Part shown: positions 10,048 through 20,155 of the stretch, one piece after another
Position numbering within the stretch: position 1 is the first letter of the stretch
Layout: the number at the start of each line of letters is the position of its first letter
DNA from: Desulfofarcimen acetoxidans DSM 771
Lineage (GTDB): Bacteria > Bacillota > Desulfotomaculia > Desulfotomaculales > Desulfofarciminaceae
NCBI RefSeq assembly: GCF_000024205.1
Contig: NC_013216.1
Location: 930,001 to 994,000, forward strand
Length of the DNA: 64,000 nucleotides
Direction of reading: 5' to 3'
The notes under the pieces: generated by a model
The model's input: the letters and a program-made list of their open reading frames with translations, nothing else
The model's database searches: none
What the model was told of the DNA's origin: nothing
Translations under genes and position numbers: made by a program

Positions 10048-13000
10048 GATCTAATTTAGCCATAGTGGAATGTAAATAATTTGAGGCTGAATTTGCCGAA
10101 AAGAAGGCGCAAAGATCTAATTTAGCCATAGTGGAATGTAAATATGCTAGGTTTATAGGGTTTGCAATTTTAAACTCTGGATCTAATTTAGCCATAGTGG
10201 AATGTAAATTGCATATATTCGTTATCGTGAGCGTGGGGGTATGAAAAAGATCTAATTTAGCCATAGTGGAATGTAAATTACAGTGATATTATACATCTAC
10301 GCCAGGATTATTAGATCTAATTTAGCCATAGTGGAATGTAAATCAGATTTAACTTGTGGTACTGTTTTATTTATGGTTCGATCTAATTTAGCCATAGTGG
10401 AATGTAAATAAAGTAAAAATCGGCCCGGATAAAAAGCACTGGTGGATCTAATTTAGCCATAGTGGAATGTAAATGGCTGTGTAAATGCCTCGTCCGTTCT
10501 CTCGGAAACAGATCTAATTTAGCCATAGTGGAATGTAAATAACTCAGTCATTATTAGTCCGTTACTTCCGGTCATGATCTAATTTAGCCATAGTGGAATG
10601 TAAATTGAAGGAAAATGTCATAACATTCACGGTCACAGGTGATCTAATTTAGCCATAGTGGAATGTAAATATAAGTCACATTCAGTTTGACAAACGAACT
10701 TAAGGATCTAATTTAGCCATAGTGGAATGTAAATTCGGCATAATGCTCTTTGACTACAACATGAATAAGGATCTAATTTAGCCATAGTGGAATGTAAATT
10801 TTGCTGGCGTTGGTGTTTGACTGGAGCACTTGATAGATCTAATTTAGCCATAGTGGAATGTAAATTCCACTGCCACGGTTGACTGAAAACCGTTACTGGC
10901 GATCTAATTTAGCCATAGTGGAATGTAAATAGTACTATTAAACGCATGATCAAATTGATGTGCAGGATCTAATTTAGCCATAGTGGAATGTAAATAATGA
11001 TAACCACAAATACTAGCATTATCTGACTCAAGATCTAATTTAGCCATAGTGGAATGTAAATTAGCCTATCACATACAAATGGGGATTTTCAGCCATAGAT
11101 CTAATTTAGCCATAGTGGAATGTAAATTAGCCTATCACATACAAATGGGGATTTTCAGCCATAGATCTAATTTAGCCATAGTGGAATGTAAATTTGCACA
11201 GTCGGAAGGGATACTGGCTTAGAGGCCAGGATCTAATTTAGCCATAGTGGAATGTAAATGTTTTTAATGCTACCAATTGACCTAGCGTATCCTGGGATCT
11301 AATTTAGCCATAGTGGAATGTAAATAAGAGTCAACCCTCTCACCAACACCTCAACCGGCAGGATCTAATTTAGCCATAGTGGAATGTAAATTATAACACC
11401 AGAAAGGAGGCAGAAGGGGCAATAACGATCTAATTTAGCCATAGTGGAATGTAAATAATGATGAACTTCGCATTTTTTATCTTTTTCACATAGATCTAAT
11501 TTAGCCATAGTGGAATGTAAATTTTAAAATCACTCCTTTTAATCTTTCATTTCCTCTAGATCTAATTTAGCCATAGTGGAATGTAAATATTACTCTCAAT
11601 CATGTCATGGATTGCAAGCAGTAGAGATCTAATTTAGCCATAGTGGAATGTAAATTCAATTAAAATAACAACCCAATCGTCTTCTAATTCTCGATCTAAT
11701 TTAGCCATAGTGGAATGTAAATTTGCCGCTGCCAGTTCCTCAGGTCGCTCTCGAATGAGATCTAATTTAGCCATAGTGGAATGTAAATACTATTTGGCTG
11801 TCGTTTTCAAAAATAACCTTCTCCGATCTAATTTAGCCATAGTGGAATGTAAATTTAGCTTTTCTGATTTCACGAATTCTTGCACCAATGATCTAATTTA
11901 GCCATAGTGGAATGTAAATATAAAGATCGGGTCGATAATTTTTGGAGTCAATTTAAAGATCTAATTTAGCCATAGTGGAATGTAAATCCAGCAGATCCAC
12001 CCACACCCCAAGGCGTTGCATAGGATCTAATTTAGCCATAGTGGAATGTAAATTATTTTTATAGACGAATTTCAGGACACTAGCGACGGATCTAATTTAG
12101 CCATAGTGGAATGTAAATGTGGAAGTGATTAACCGAGCTCCCGAAGACATAAAAGATCTAATTTAGCCATAGTGGAATGTAAATATTATTGTGGGCCAAT
12201 GTTGAGGACGCGATAAACTTGGATCTAATTTAGCCATAGTGGAATGTAAATGAAGGTGTTGTTACTGGTAGAATAGGGAGTTTATATGATCTAATTTAGC
12301 CATAGTGGAATGTAAATTGCGAGGCAGTTATCATACGTAATTATCTCGGCAAGATCTAATTTAGCCATAGTGGAATGTAAATTCTTCCAGCACTGTCTTG
12401 CGTGAGTGGCATGAATGGATCTAATTTAGCCATAGTGGAATGTAAATTAGTAACTAATTGTTCAATATCAACAGCTTCACTAAGATCTAATTTAGCCATA
12501 GTGGAATGTAAATGTGCTTTTTGAAGTTGATCGCCCTTAAAGCCTGTAGCGATCTAATTTAGCCATAGTGGAATGTAAATGATCGCATTGTGCAGCATGC
12601 ATTAATGAGATCAGGATCTAATTTAGCCATAGTGGAATGTAAATGAATAGATTAAGCCCGATGCGCTGATCGTCACCATAGATCTAATTTAGCCATAGTG
12701 GAATGTAAATTATGCGGTGGCAGCGATCTTCGGCCTGGATCCTTGATCTAATTTAGCCATAGTGGAATGTAAATGCGGTTTTTCAGTGCTGGTTACTCTG
12801 ATTTTCCAGGGATCTAATTTAGCCATAGTGGAATGTAAATATGTTAAGGCGGTTTTTATCGTTGTATCATAATGACCGATCTAATTTAGCCATAGTGGAA
12901 TGTAAATCTTGAAGCGGAACGCCTTATGAACATGCCGGATGGTGATCTAATTTAGCCATAGTGGAATGTAAATAGCATTTTTTCTCTTTCAATCTGCAGT

Positions 13001-13825
13001 CGGTCCGGGGATCTAATTTAGCCATAGTGGAATGTAAATGTAATTATTCAAACAGAAATTGAAAATAACATGGTAACGATCTAATTTAGCCATAGTGGAA
13101 TGTAAATTACATGGTGCAATATGATACGGCGGTTATTGGGTGATCTAATTTAGCCATAGTGGAATGTAAATTTTATTAGCTGAACGATTAAGACCGTAAA
13201 TAGTTGTGATCTAATTTAGCCATAGTGGAATGTAAATCCGTCTGCATCCGTAAGAGCTGTTTCACGTTTGTCGATCTAATTTAGCCATAGTGGAATGTAA
13301 ATTCTATTTGTATTGCGATGTCGGCGGGTCTACCAGGGATCTAATTTAGCCATAGTGGAATGTAAATCCCCATATCTCTTTTTATATAATCCACCCCATA
13401 TCGATCTAATTTAGCCATAGTGGAATGTAAATATCTTAAAGCCGTAGGCTTCTTGAATTCCGTTAGGGATCTAATTTAGCCATAGTGGAATGTAAATGTC
13501 AATTGACTGGGAAGCTCCTTGGGCTGTATTTAGATCTAATTTAGCCATAGTGGAATGTAAAGATATCCATTACCGCAAGTTACTCCGCTTATTCCGGTGA
13601 TCTAATTTAGCCATAGTGGAATGTAAAGCCGGATCCAAGTCACCGGCATCCACCCGCAAATCAAGATCTAATTTAGCCATAGTGGAATGTAAAGCCTCCC
13701 AAGGGCAGCAGGGATAAACCGTTTCGCGAGATCTAATTTAGCCATAGTGGAATGTAAAGCTTCTTTGGTGTAATAGTTTATCGGCATCACACCGGGATCT
13801 AATTTAGCCATAGTGGAATGTAAAG
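10048..13825 (+). CRISPR. CRISPR array B, 58 repeats (leader-distal part)
   Basis: I count 58 copies of the same 30-base repeat as in array A, from 10048 to the last at 13796. No leader-like sequence resembling the one at 3234-3525 precedes it, so it is best read as the older part of one array split by the transposon. The last five repeats (starting 13533, 13599, 13665, 13730 and 13796) end GTAAAG instead of GTAAAT, the sort of change expected at the leader-distal end. Spacers at 11062-11097 and 11128-11163 are identical. Confidence 0.98.
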
Positions 13826-13910
13826 TACATAAATCACCGATCAGCCCTTTTTTGACAGATCAATCCTTCGATATATGGAGCAAGGCTGCTGCGATAAACA
13901 TAGGTTTTTT

Positions 13911-14103
13911 TCATGACAGCATCCCTCCCTTCACCTCAATGCCTTTCAGTGAAAGGGCACATTGCCTCATGGTATCACCATCTGTTGCCAGATATTTAAG
14001 GACGGTTGATGTGTCGCTATGACCGAGCGAATTTGCTATCGTATCAACATTAGTTTTGCTTTTAAGCATGCGCGATGCAAATGTTTTTCTGATGATATAA
14101 GCT
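13911..14103 (-). pseudogene. Remnant of a tyrosine site-specific recombinase (C-terminal end)
   Basis: On the minus strand the sequence reads RKTFASRMLKSKTNVDTIAN followed by SLGHSDTSTVLKYLATDG, then about 20 more residues to a stop at 13911. This is the end of a phage-integrase-type catalytic domain with the LGH motif and the final active-site Tyr (LKY). Upstream no continuous frame with the Arg-His-Lys motifs is seen, so only the last 60 or so codons remain. It lies directly after the CRISPR array. Confidence 0.7.
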
Positions 14104-14479
14104 AAAAGGTTTTACCTGAAAGCCGGCCCCTTTTTTCGTTTTACAAAAAGTCATATGACCTTTTCTTTGAAAGTCACTTGTATGCATCAATTCTAAACTA
14201 TACAATATTTTAAATAATTATAATATTTTTAAGGAAGGCCTGTAAAATTTGGTCAACGAAATTGGAATTGAGATTCGGATGGCTCATTATCTTACATTCC
14301 GGACCCAGAAAAAACTGTTTCGTAATACATGTATAATATACAATAACTCAAAGTTATACATTGTAAAATAAGTATTTATAAGTAATTATACCAAAAACAT
14401 TTATATATGCCCTGTGGTTTTATGTCTTTTATGGATTATATATGGATTATAGTATTTTTAGGATACAAGGGTCCGGAAG
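14104..14479. other. AT-rich intergenic region upstream of the phosphatase gene
   Basis: There is no gene here. The stretch contains several TATAAT-like boxes and short palindromes around 14330-14370, and a direct repeat of ATGGATTATAT at about 14430-14450. The promoter of the 14.5 kb gene train probably lies here but cannot be fixed. Confidence 0.4.
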
Positions 14480-16597
14480 GTGAATCAATTGGTATTGAAA
14501 TTTGGCATTAGAAATAAGCTGCTCTTGCTGGTTCTTGGAATTTCACTGGTATCTCTTTTGATATTTGCCTATATTTCTTATGATGCCATGAAAAAGCTTG
14601 GTAACTATGCAGTGGAGTCCAGTGCCAAGCTGGGAACCAGTGCCGCTAATGACAGTCAAAATGCGCTGGAAAAGCAAACCGGTGAATATATTCTGCGTGT
14701 TGCCAAGGATCAGGCGGATATCAGCGACAAAATGCTGCAACATGTAAAAGATAATATCAATGAGATGGCAGAATATGCAGCTGCGTTATGGAATAACCCC
14801 AATGCCTTTGTGTCCAATCCCCCGCTGTCGTTGATTGATGCAGGAACGAGGGTGAGAGTTCCTTATTATCTTGAAGTGCCCGGAGCAATTGATCCTGCGG
14901 CAATGAAAAAAGAATTGGGCCTTTTGGGAAATATGAAATATATATTCAGCCCTATCCTTTCAAATAATTTGAATATTTCAGTGGTTTCTATAGGAACACC
15001 GTCAGGAATTACCGTGCTGTTTTCTAACTCACCGCCTTTCGATAATAAGGGATTTGATCCGAGAGTACGTCCCTGGTATCAGAAAGCAATGAAACAAAAA
15101 GATGTTATATGGACAGAACCATATGAAGACGCTTTTGGTGGTGGGCTGATGGTTACCTGTGCCAAGGCGTGTTATACGAAAAAAGGACAATTTGTTGGAG
15201 TCGTATCGGCAGATGTTACTTTAAATGCGTTAAAAGAGCAAATAATCAATACACAAATTGGTAATATGGGATATGCGCTATTAATGGATGAAAAGGGAGA
15301 GTTCATTGTTAGTCCCGAAACGGGTCTTGAACATGAAAAATGGAACACGTCTTTAATAAATACCGTAATTGAAAGGAAAACCGGTGTTGAGCTAAACAGC
15401 TTCGGCTATGAAAATAAATATGTTGCTTATGCACCTGTTTCTTCAACCAATTGGATTCTGGCTGTTATAATGCCGCAAAATGAGATTATTAAGCCGATTG
15501 TTGAGACAAAACATAAAATTGCTGCTTCTACCCGTAAGTCAAATGAATACATAACTGATTCCATAAAAAGTGTTCTGACACGGTTTGCTGTCATGCTTGT
15601 TATTATGTTGTCGATAATTATCTTTTTAGCTGTCAGACTCTCGGATAAAATGGTAAAGCCTTTGCTTGCATTAAGTAACGGAGTAAAAATAGTCGGTGGC
15701 GGCAATCTTGAATATAATCTGGCTGTGCATACAAAGGATGAGATTGAAGATCTGGCAGCTGCATTCAATAAAATGACCTTTGACTTAAATACATATATAA
15801 AAAATCTTGAAGAAACAACAGCCGAAAAAGAACGGATTGAAAGTGAACTGAAGATTGCCCATGCAATACAGAACAGTATGCTGCCAAGGATATTCCCACC
15901 ATTTCCGGAACGGAAGGAAATCAACATATTTGCTTCAATGGAACCTGCCAAAGAAGTTGGCGGAGATTTTTATGACTTCTTTTTTATTGATCAACACAAG
16001 CTGTGCTTTGTTATCGCCGATGTATCGGGAAAAGGTGTACCTGCTGCCCTATTTATGGTTATCACTAAAACCCTTATAAAAAACCATGCGCTTTTAGGTT
16101 TGCCTGCTGATGAGATTATGACAGTTGTAAACGATATGCTGTGTGAGGATAATGATGAGAATATGTTTGTAACAGCATTTCTTGCTATATTGGATGTGCA
16201 TACCGGAAGCCTGACATTTGCCAACGCAGGGCACAATTATCCCCTGCTATGCAGAAATGGAGGGGAATATGACTGGTTAACATCTAAAAAAAGTTTTGTG
16301 CTGGGAGGATTAGAGAATATAGAGTATCAGTTAAATGAGCTGGTATTAGATCAAGGAGACAAATTATTTATCTACACCGATGGAATAACCGAAGCCATGG
16401 ATGATGAAGAACGGCTTTATTCCGAAATGCGCTTGCAAAAAACCGTAAACAGACTCAAAGATTTTGCTGAAGCGGAACTGGTAGAGGGTATTAAAAAGGA
16501 CATCAGGGAGCACGTAAAGGGTATGTCCCAGTCTGATGATATAACTATGCTGGTTTTAAGGTACAACGGATGCGAGAATAATGCCACGGTTTTATAG
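14480..16597 (+). CDS. Membrane sensor PP2C phosphatase (RsbU/SpoIIE type) with dCache and HAMP domains
   Basis: The protein dephosphorylates a STAS anti-sigma antagonist in partner-switching systems. Its 705 residues show a membrane segment at about 13-33, a large extracytoplasmic dCache-like sensor at 35-340 (with the PWYQKAM block), a second membrane segment at about 367-387, HAMP, a short coiled coil, then a PP2C domain with VGGDFYD (about 492), VIADVSGKGVPAAL, FANAGHNYP, LFIYTDGITEA and SDDITMLVL. All expected Asp residues are present. The start is GTG at 14480, or more likely TTG at 14489, which has better spacing to GGAAGG. It is the first gene of the train; the STAS and kinase partners are at 23.5-24.3 kb. 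Confidence 0.9.
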   Translation: MNQLVLKFGIRNKLLLLVLGISLVSLLIFAYISYDAMKKLGNYAVESSAKLGTSAANDSQNALEKQTGEYILRVAKDQADISDKMLQHVKDNINEMAEYAAALWNNPNAFVSNPPLSLIDAGTRVRVPYYLEVPGAIDPAAMKKELGLLGNMKYIFSPILSNNLNISVVSIGTPSGITVLFSNSPPFDNKGFDPRVRPWYQKAMKQKDVIWTEPYEDAFGGGLMVTCAKACYTKKGQFVGVVSADVTLNALKEQIINTQIGNMGYALLMDEKGEFIVSPETGLEHEKWNTSLINTVIERKTGVELNSFGYENKYVAYAPVSSTNWILAVIMPQNEIIKPIVETKHKIAASTRKSNEYITDSIKSVLTRFAVMLVIMLSIIIFLAVRLSDKMVKPLLALSNGVKIVGGGNLEYNLAVHTKDEIEDLAAAFNKMTFDLNTYIKNLEETTAEKERIESELKIAHAIQNSMLPRIFPPFPERKEINIFASMEPAKEVGGDFYDFFFIDQHKLCFVIADVSGKGVPAALFMVITKTLIKNHALLGLPADEIMTVVNDMLCEDNDENMFVTAFLAILDVHTGSLTFANAGHNYPLLCRNGGEYDWLTSKKSFVLGGLENIEYQLNELVLDQGDKLFIYTDGITEAMDDEERLYSEMRLQKTVNRLKDFAEAELVEGIKKDIREHVKGMSQSDDITMLVLRYNGCENNATVL

Positions 16598-16611
16598 GAG
16601 GTGGATTTTTC

Positions 16612-17865
16612 ATGCAATGCAGGCGGGCTACGTTATCCATTCCTGCTGATGTTAATTTGACGCAGGTAGTGACAGGATTTGTCGAGAAGGCCGGGAATGC
16701 TTTCGGACTTATGAAGAGGGAATGTCTTGCCATCACTCTTGCTGCGGAAGAAGTTTTTGCATTTATCGCCGGTACAGGTACTTCCAATAATGAAATTCAG
16801 ATTGTATGCCGCAATGGCGGGTACTATGTTGAAATGTCTTTTCAGCTAAAAAGCTGCATACTCCCGGTGGACGCATTTAACTTAACCAAGAGTGGTGTTA
16901 CCGGCGATATGGAAGGCGCGGAGCAGCTCGGATTGATCCTGGCAGCAAGGACTGTGGACAGGCTGTCTGTCGACCGGTTGGGCAGGGATACTTTTATCTT
17001 GAGATTCGTTATGGATAAACGCTACCCGCTTGTTGAACCGGCAGCGCTGCCTGAACTGAGCGGCCGGTTTAATGTGCAGGAAGCCGATATATCATCGTTG
17101 AAGGAATTGTCTGCACGGATACTGTCCTGTTATGGCAATGCAGTGGATTCATTTTTGACTGTCCCTGGAAAATTGATTGATATGGCAGCCAGTGGAGACT
17201 ATGATGCATTGGTCTCAATTAATAAAAAGGGGCAGGTAGGCGGCGGGATTGTTTTCAGCAGAAACAGGCAAATGTCTGAAGCTTATGGGCCTTATGTTTT
17301 TGGGAAGGAAGACGGTCTGCCACAAATGCTGGTAGAAGGGATGATTGAAAAGTTGGGGCGTGCAAAAGATACGCTTTGCCTGGTGATCATGAAACCAACC
17401 CCGCAGACTCCGTCTGAATATTTTGAGCCGCTGCAGGGCAGTGCTGTTTATCGCCAATTGTCCGATGATAACGGGGCGAGAATATTTACACATTCCTGCT
17501 TTAAAGTTTTCTTGCAAGACTTTTATGAAAATTTAGTACTGCCGCGTGTTATTCAGGATGTGGAGTATACAGGCGAAGAATTGGCACAATATTCAGCCCT
17601 TGCGACAGCTATTGACCGGCAAAGTAAAAGAAGTGAATTGACCTTGTTATGGGCAGGGCAAAATCTTGAGGAAAACTTACGTGCACATGTAGAACTGCTG
17701 CAAACCCAGAATATAGAGGATATCAGCTTTTTGATGCAGCTCGGGTCTTCAGATGAAGTCATGATGGCCCCGATGGTTTTGTCAGCCGGATTTGAACCAT
17801 GGATGGTATTGCCATGGGCCAGACAGGGAGATGTTGCCATATTCAAGTATAAAAGGAGGAAATAA
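16612..17865 (+). CDS. HATPase (RsbW-like) N-terminal domain fused to a GNAT-like C-terminal domain
   Basis: Residues 1-140 resemble a RsbW-type anti-sigma GHKL ATPase: the N-box-like ITLAAEEVFAFI and a later LGLILAARTVD segment. The canonical Asn of the N-box is not seen, so ATP binding is uncertain. Residues 150-417 look like one or two acetyltransferase-type folds (VGGGIVFSRNR, then IFKYKRR at the end). The function is not known. It follows the phosphatase by 14 bases with an AGGAGGTGG ribosome site, so the two are surely co-expressed. The fusion suggests a kinase-like protein that senses or modifies a small molecule, which is inference. Confidence 0.6.
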   Translation: MQCRRATLSIPADVNLTQVVTGFVEKAGNAFGLMKRECLAITLAAEEVFAFIAGTGTSNNEIQIVCRNGGYYVEMSFQLKSCILPVDAFNLTKSGVTGDMEGAEQLGLILAARTVDRLSVDRLGRDTFILRFVMDKRYPLVEPAALPELSGRFNVQEADISSLKELSARILSCYGNAVDSFLTVPGKLIDMAASGDYDALVSINKKGQVGGGIVFSRNRQMSEAYGPYVFGKEDGLPQMLVEGMIEKLGRAKDTLCLVIMKPTPQTPSEYFEPLQGSAVYRQLSDDNGARIFTHSCFKVFLQDFYENLVLPRVIQDVEYTGEELAQYSALATAIDRQSKRSELTLLWAGQNLEENLRAHVELLQTQNIEDISFLMQLGSSDEVMMAPMVLSAGFEPWMVLPWARQGDVAIFKYKRRK

Positions 17866-17869
17866 AAGC

Positions 17870-19003
17870 ATGAGCGGAAGGTTTCCTGCTTTAGAAACAC
17901 TTGTACCTCCTTATATACAAAGATTTGAGGCTTATATTCCCAGCAAGCCCGATGCTGTACTGAAAGAAATGTTCGGATGCAATCACCTTTTGCGCCTGAA
18001 CAATAATGAAAATGCTTTCGGACCCTCACCGGCTGCTCTTGAAGCAATCAAATCTTTTAATTCCGCATCGGCGTCAATTTATCCGAGCGGGGATGCTTAT
18101 TTTTTAAGACAACGGCTTGGGGAAGCAACCGAACACTCAAGCGAAGCCTTTATTGTCGGAAACGGCGCCAATGAAGTTATTGCTTTTGTGATCAAAGCTT
18201 TTTGTTGTGAAGGAGACAATATTATAACAGCAGATAAGACCTTTGCGGTTTATGAGTGGGTAGCCGAATTTTCAGGTTTTGAGGCCAGGCTGGTACCGCT
18301 TGTTGATTACAGGTTCGATCCCGACGCAATGCTGGCCAGGATGGATGGTCGCACAAAAATAATATTCATATGTAATCCCAACAATCCTACCGGATCGTAT
18401 TGGAACGAGTCTCTACTCCAACAGTTTTTAGACAGAGTGGATGGAAAGTGCATCGTTGTGCTGGATGAAGCATATGCCGAATTTATTGAAAAGTCTGATT
18501 TTCCGGATGGTTTGTCTTTGATCCGGAAATATCCCAATCTGATCGTTTTTCGTACATTTTCCAAGATGTTTGGACTGGCAGCTTTACGTATTGGTTATTT
18601 GGTTAGTAATCCAAAGCTGGCAGATATCATACGGAGAACAAGCATTTGCTACTCGGTAAATATGCTTGCCCAGGTGGCAGCAGAGGCATCATTGCGGGAC
18701 GCAGCGTTTCAAATCAGCAGAACCCGTGCAATGATTAACAGTTCCAGAAAGTATATATGCGGTGAATTGGACAGGTTGGGACTCAGCTATATTGCAGGTG
18801 AAGGGAATTTTTTAATGATCCGGGTTCCGATGAGCGATACATCGGTATACCGGCGGTTAATGCAGCATGGTGTTATGGTAAGGACAATGACGGCCTTTCG
18901 TTTTCCAAATTACATCCGCTTAACCCTGGCCAAACTTCCTGCGATGGAGGAGTTTGTCAATGCCATGGAGATCCTATTGAAGAAAAGAGTGGGAATTCAG
19001 TAA
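17870..19003 (+). CDS. Class I/II PLP-dependent aminotransferase, HisC-like
   Basis: This is a fold-type I aminotransferase closest in motifs to histidinol-phosphate aminotransferase. The 377-residue protein has LRLNNNENAFGPSP, IYPSGDAYFLRQRL, IIFICNPNNPTGSYW, VVLDEAYAEF, and the PLP lysine in FRTFSKMFGLAALRIGYL (about residue 231). No other his genes are nearby, so a role in histidine synthesis is unlikely; a biosynthetic role in the acyl/peptide cluster is inferred. The ATG at 17870 follows AAAGGAGGA by 8 bases and lies 4 bases after the preceding gene. Its stop codon lies inside an inverted repeat (19001-19069). Confidence 0.85.
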   Translation: MSGRFPALETLVPPYIQRFEAYIPSKPDAVLKEMFGCNHLLRLNNNENAFGPSPAALEAIKSFNSASASIYPSGDAYFLRQRLGEATEHSSEAFIVGNGANEVIAFVIKAFCCEGDNIITADKTFAVYEWVAEFSGFEARLVPLVDYRFDPDAMLARMDGRTKIIFICNPNNPTGSYWNESLLQQFLDRVDGKCIVVLDEAYAEFIEKSDFPDGLSLIRKYPNLIVFRTFSKMFGLAALRIGYLVSNPKLADIIRRTSICYSVNMLAQVAAEASLRDAAFQISRTRAMINSSRKYICGELDRLGLSYIAGEGNFLMIRVPMSDTSVYRRLMQHGVMVRTMTAFRFPNYIRLTLAKLPAMEEFVNAMEILLKKRVGIQ

Positions 19004-19069
19004 CTATTCAGGAGTTAGCAAGAGAAAACGGATTAGCGTTTTGATATGTTTTTAATACCTGAATAGTTA
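19001..19069 (+). terminator. Nested hairpin with CCTGAATAGTTA ends
   Basis: TAACTATTCAGG at 19001-19012 pairs perfectly with CCTGAATAGTTA at 19058-19069. Inside is a perfect small hairpin, AAAACG-gattag-CGTTTT. A CTTTTTG run follows. It could be an intra-operon terminator or attenuator, or a tiny MITE-like element, because the CTGAATAGTTA core also occurs at 29239 and 43176. Confidence 0.5.
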
Positions 19070-19099
19070 GCTTTTTGTAAGTATGAACAGAAATGGGGG

Positions 19100-20155
19100 A
19101 TGGCTATGGACTTGCAAGAAGAGAAAAGTGTACATGAACAATCCTGGGTGATAGATTTGTTCAAGCCGGAAGATGCCGAAGGAGTTGTCGGTTTATACCG
19201 GGCCATATATGGTGAATACTTTCCCCTGCCGGATATTTATATTGCGGATTGGCATAGAGAACAGGTACAAAATAATGATTCTTACAGGGTTGTTGCACGC
19301 TTGCCCAGTGGACGCTTAATCGGAACAGTGGCTTTATTCAGGTCTGTGCCTACCAATAATGAACTGTATGAGGGCGGCGGACTTATGGTTCTGAAAGAAT
19401 ACCAGACACAAAATGTGGCAATTCAGCTCGTGAGATTTGTATGCAATAGCTTGCCGAAAATGCATAATTTAGGTCAGATCTGGGGTGAAGCGGTTTGTAA
19501 TCACTTGGTAAGCCAGATGTTGTCTATTAAAAACGGGCATATAGCTTGCGCGCTGGAAGTGGATATGATGCCGGAAGCTGCCTATGAAAAACTATCTGAA
19601 CGCGGACAGAATATAAATAGCCGTGTATCTGCCCTTGTAGTGTTTAAAGCTTTTGACCCGGACAGCCAAGTGGTATATTTACCGCTTGCCTATGAGGATG
19701 CCTTAAAAAAACTGTATGCACCTTTTAACTTCGGTCATAAATTTTTAAGACCGGACAGTAACCTTGAAGACGGGTCAAATACCGGTGCAAATATTAATAC
19801 TATGCCGGGTGCCGGTATTACAAGAATAACAGTTTCCCAAATAGGTATTGATTTTGCATCATGGCTGGACAGGACGCATAATGAACTGAAAAACAGCGGC
19901 AGCAAGGTGTATCAAGTTATTATTCCACTGAATACTCCGTTAGTTGACAAGGCAGCAGAAAATCTGAGAAATGAAGGGTATTGGTTGGGAGGACTTCTGC
20001 CGAGATGGTTTGGCCACGACGGCTTTTTAATGCAAAAAACACTGTATGAGCCTGACTTTAGCAAGATTAAGGTTTATTCCAAACAAGGCAAAGAGGTCCT
20101 GGCAATGGTTAAAGCAGATTATGAAAAGAAGCTGGGGTGTGAGACGAATGTTTAA
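19100..20155 (+). CDS. GNAT-family acyltransferase-like protein
   Basis: The N-terminal half (residues about 10-110) fits a GNAT fold: DLFKPEDAEGVVGLYRAIYG at the start, then RVVARLPSGRLIGTVALF as the central strands and a conserved EGGGLMVLKEYQTQNVAIQLV region where acyl-CoA would bind. The C-terminal half is not recognised. No substrate can be named. A GGGGGATGGCT ribosome site lies close to the start; an in-frame ATG two codons later is also possible. It overlaps the ligase gene by 8 bases, so the two are translationally coupled, which supports a role in acyl transfer. Confidence 0.6.
   Translation: MAMDLQEEKSVHEQSWVIDLFKPEDAEGVVGLYRAIYGEYFPLPDIYIADWHREQVQNNDSYRVVARLPSGRLIGTVALFRSVPTNNELYEGGGLMVLKEYQTQNVAIQLVRFVCNSLPKMHNLGQIWGEAVCNHLVSQMLSIKNGHIACALEVDMMPEAAYEKLSERGQNINSRVSALVVFKAFDPDSQVVYLPLAYEDALKKLYAPFNFGHKFLRPDSNLEDGSNTGANINTMPGAGITRITVSQIGIDFASWLDRTHNELKNSGSKVYQVIIPLNTPLVDKAAENLRNEGYWLGGLLPRWFGHDGFLMQKTLYEPDFSKIKVYSKQGKEVLAMVKADYEKKLGCETNV

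Noticed and set aside
13813-14022. Plus-strand frame from the last CRISPR repeat
   Set aside because: It starts inside the repeat and is antisense to the recombinase remnant.
15427-15951. Minus-strand 174-aa frame
   Set aside because: It lies fully inside the phosphatase gene and has no protein-like features.
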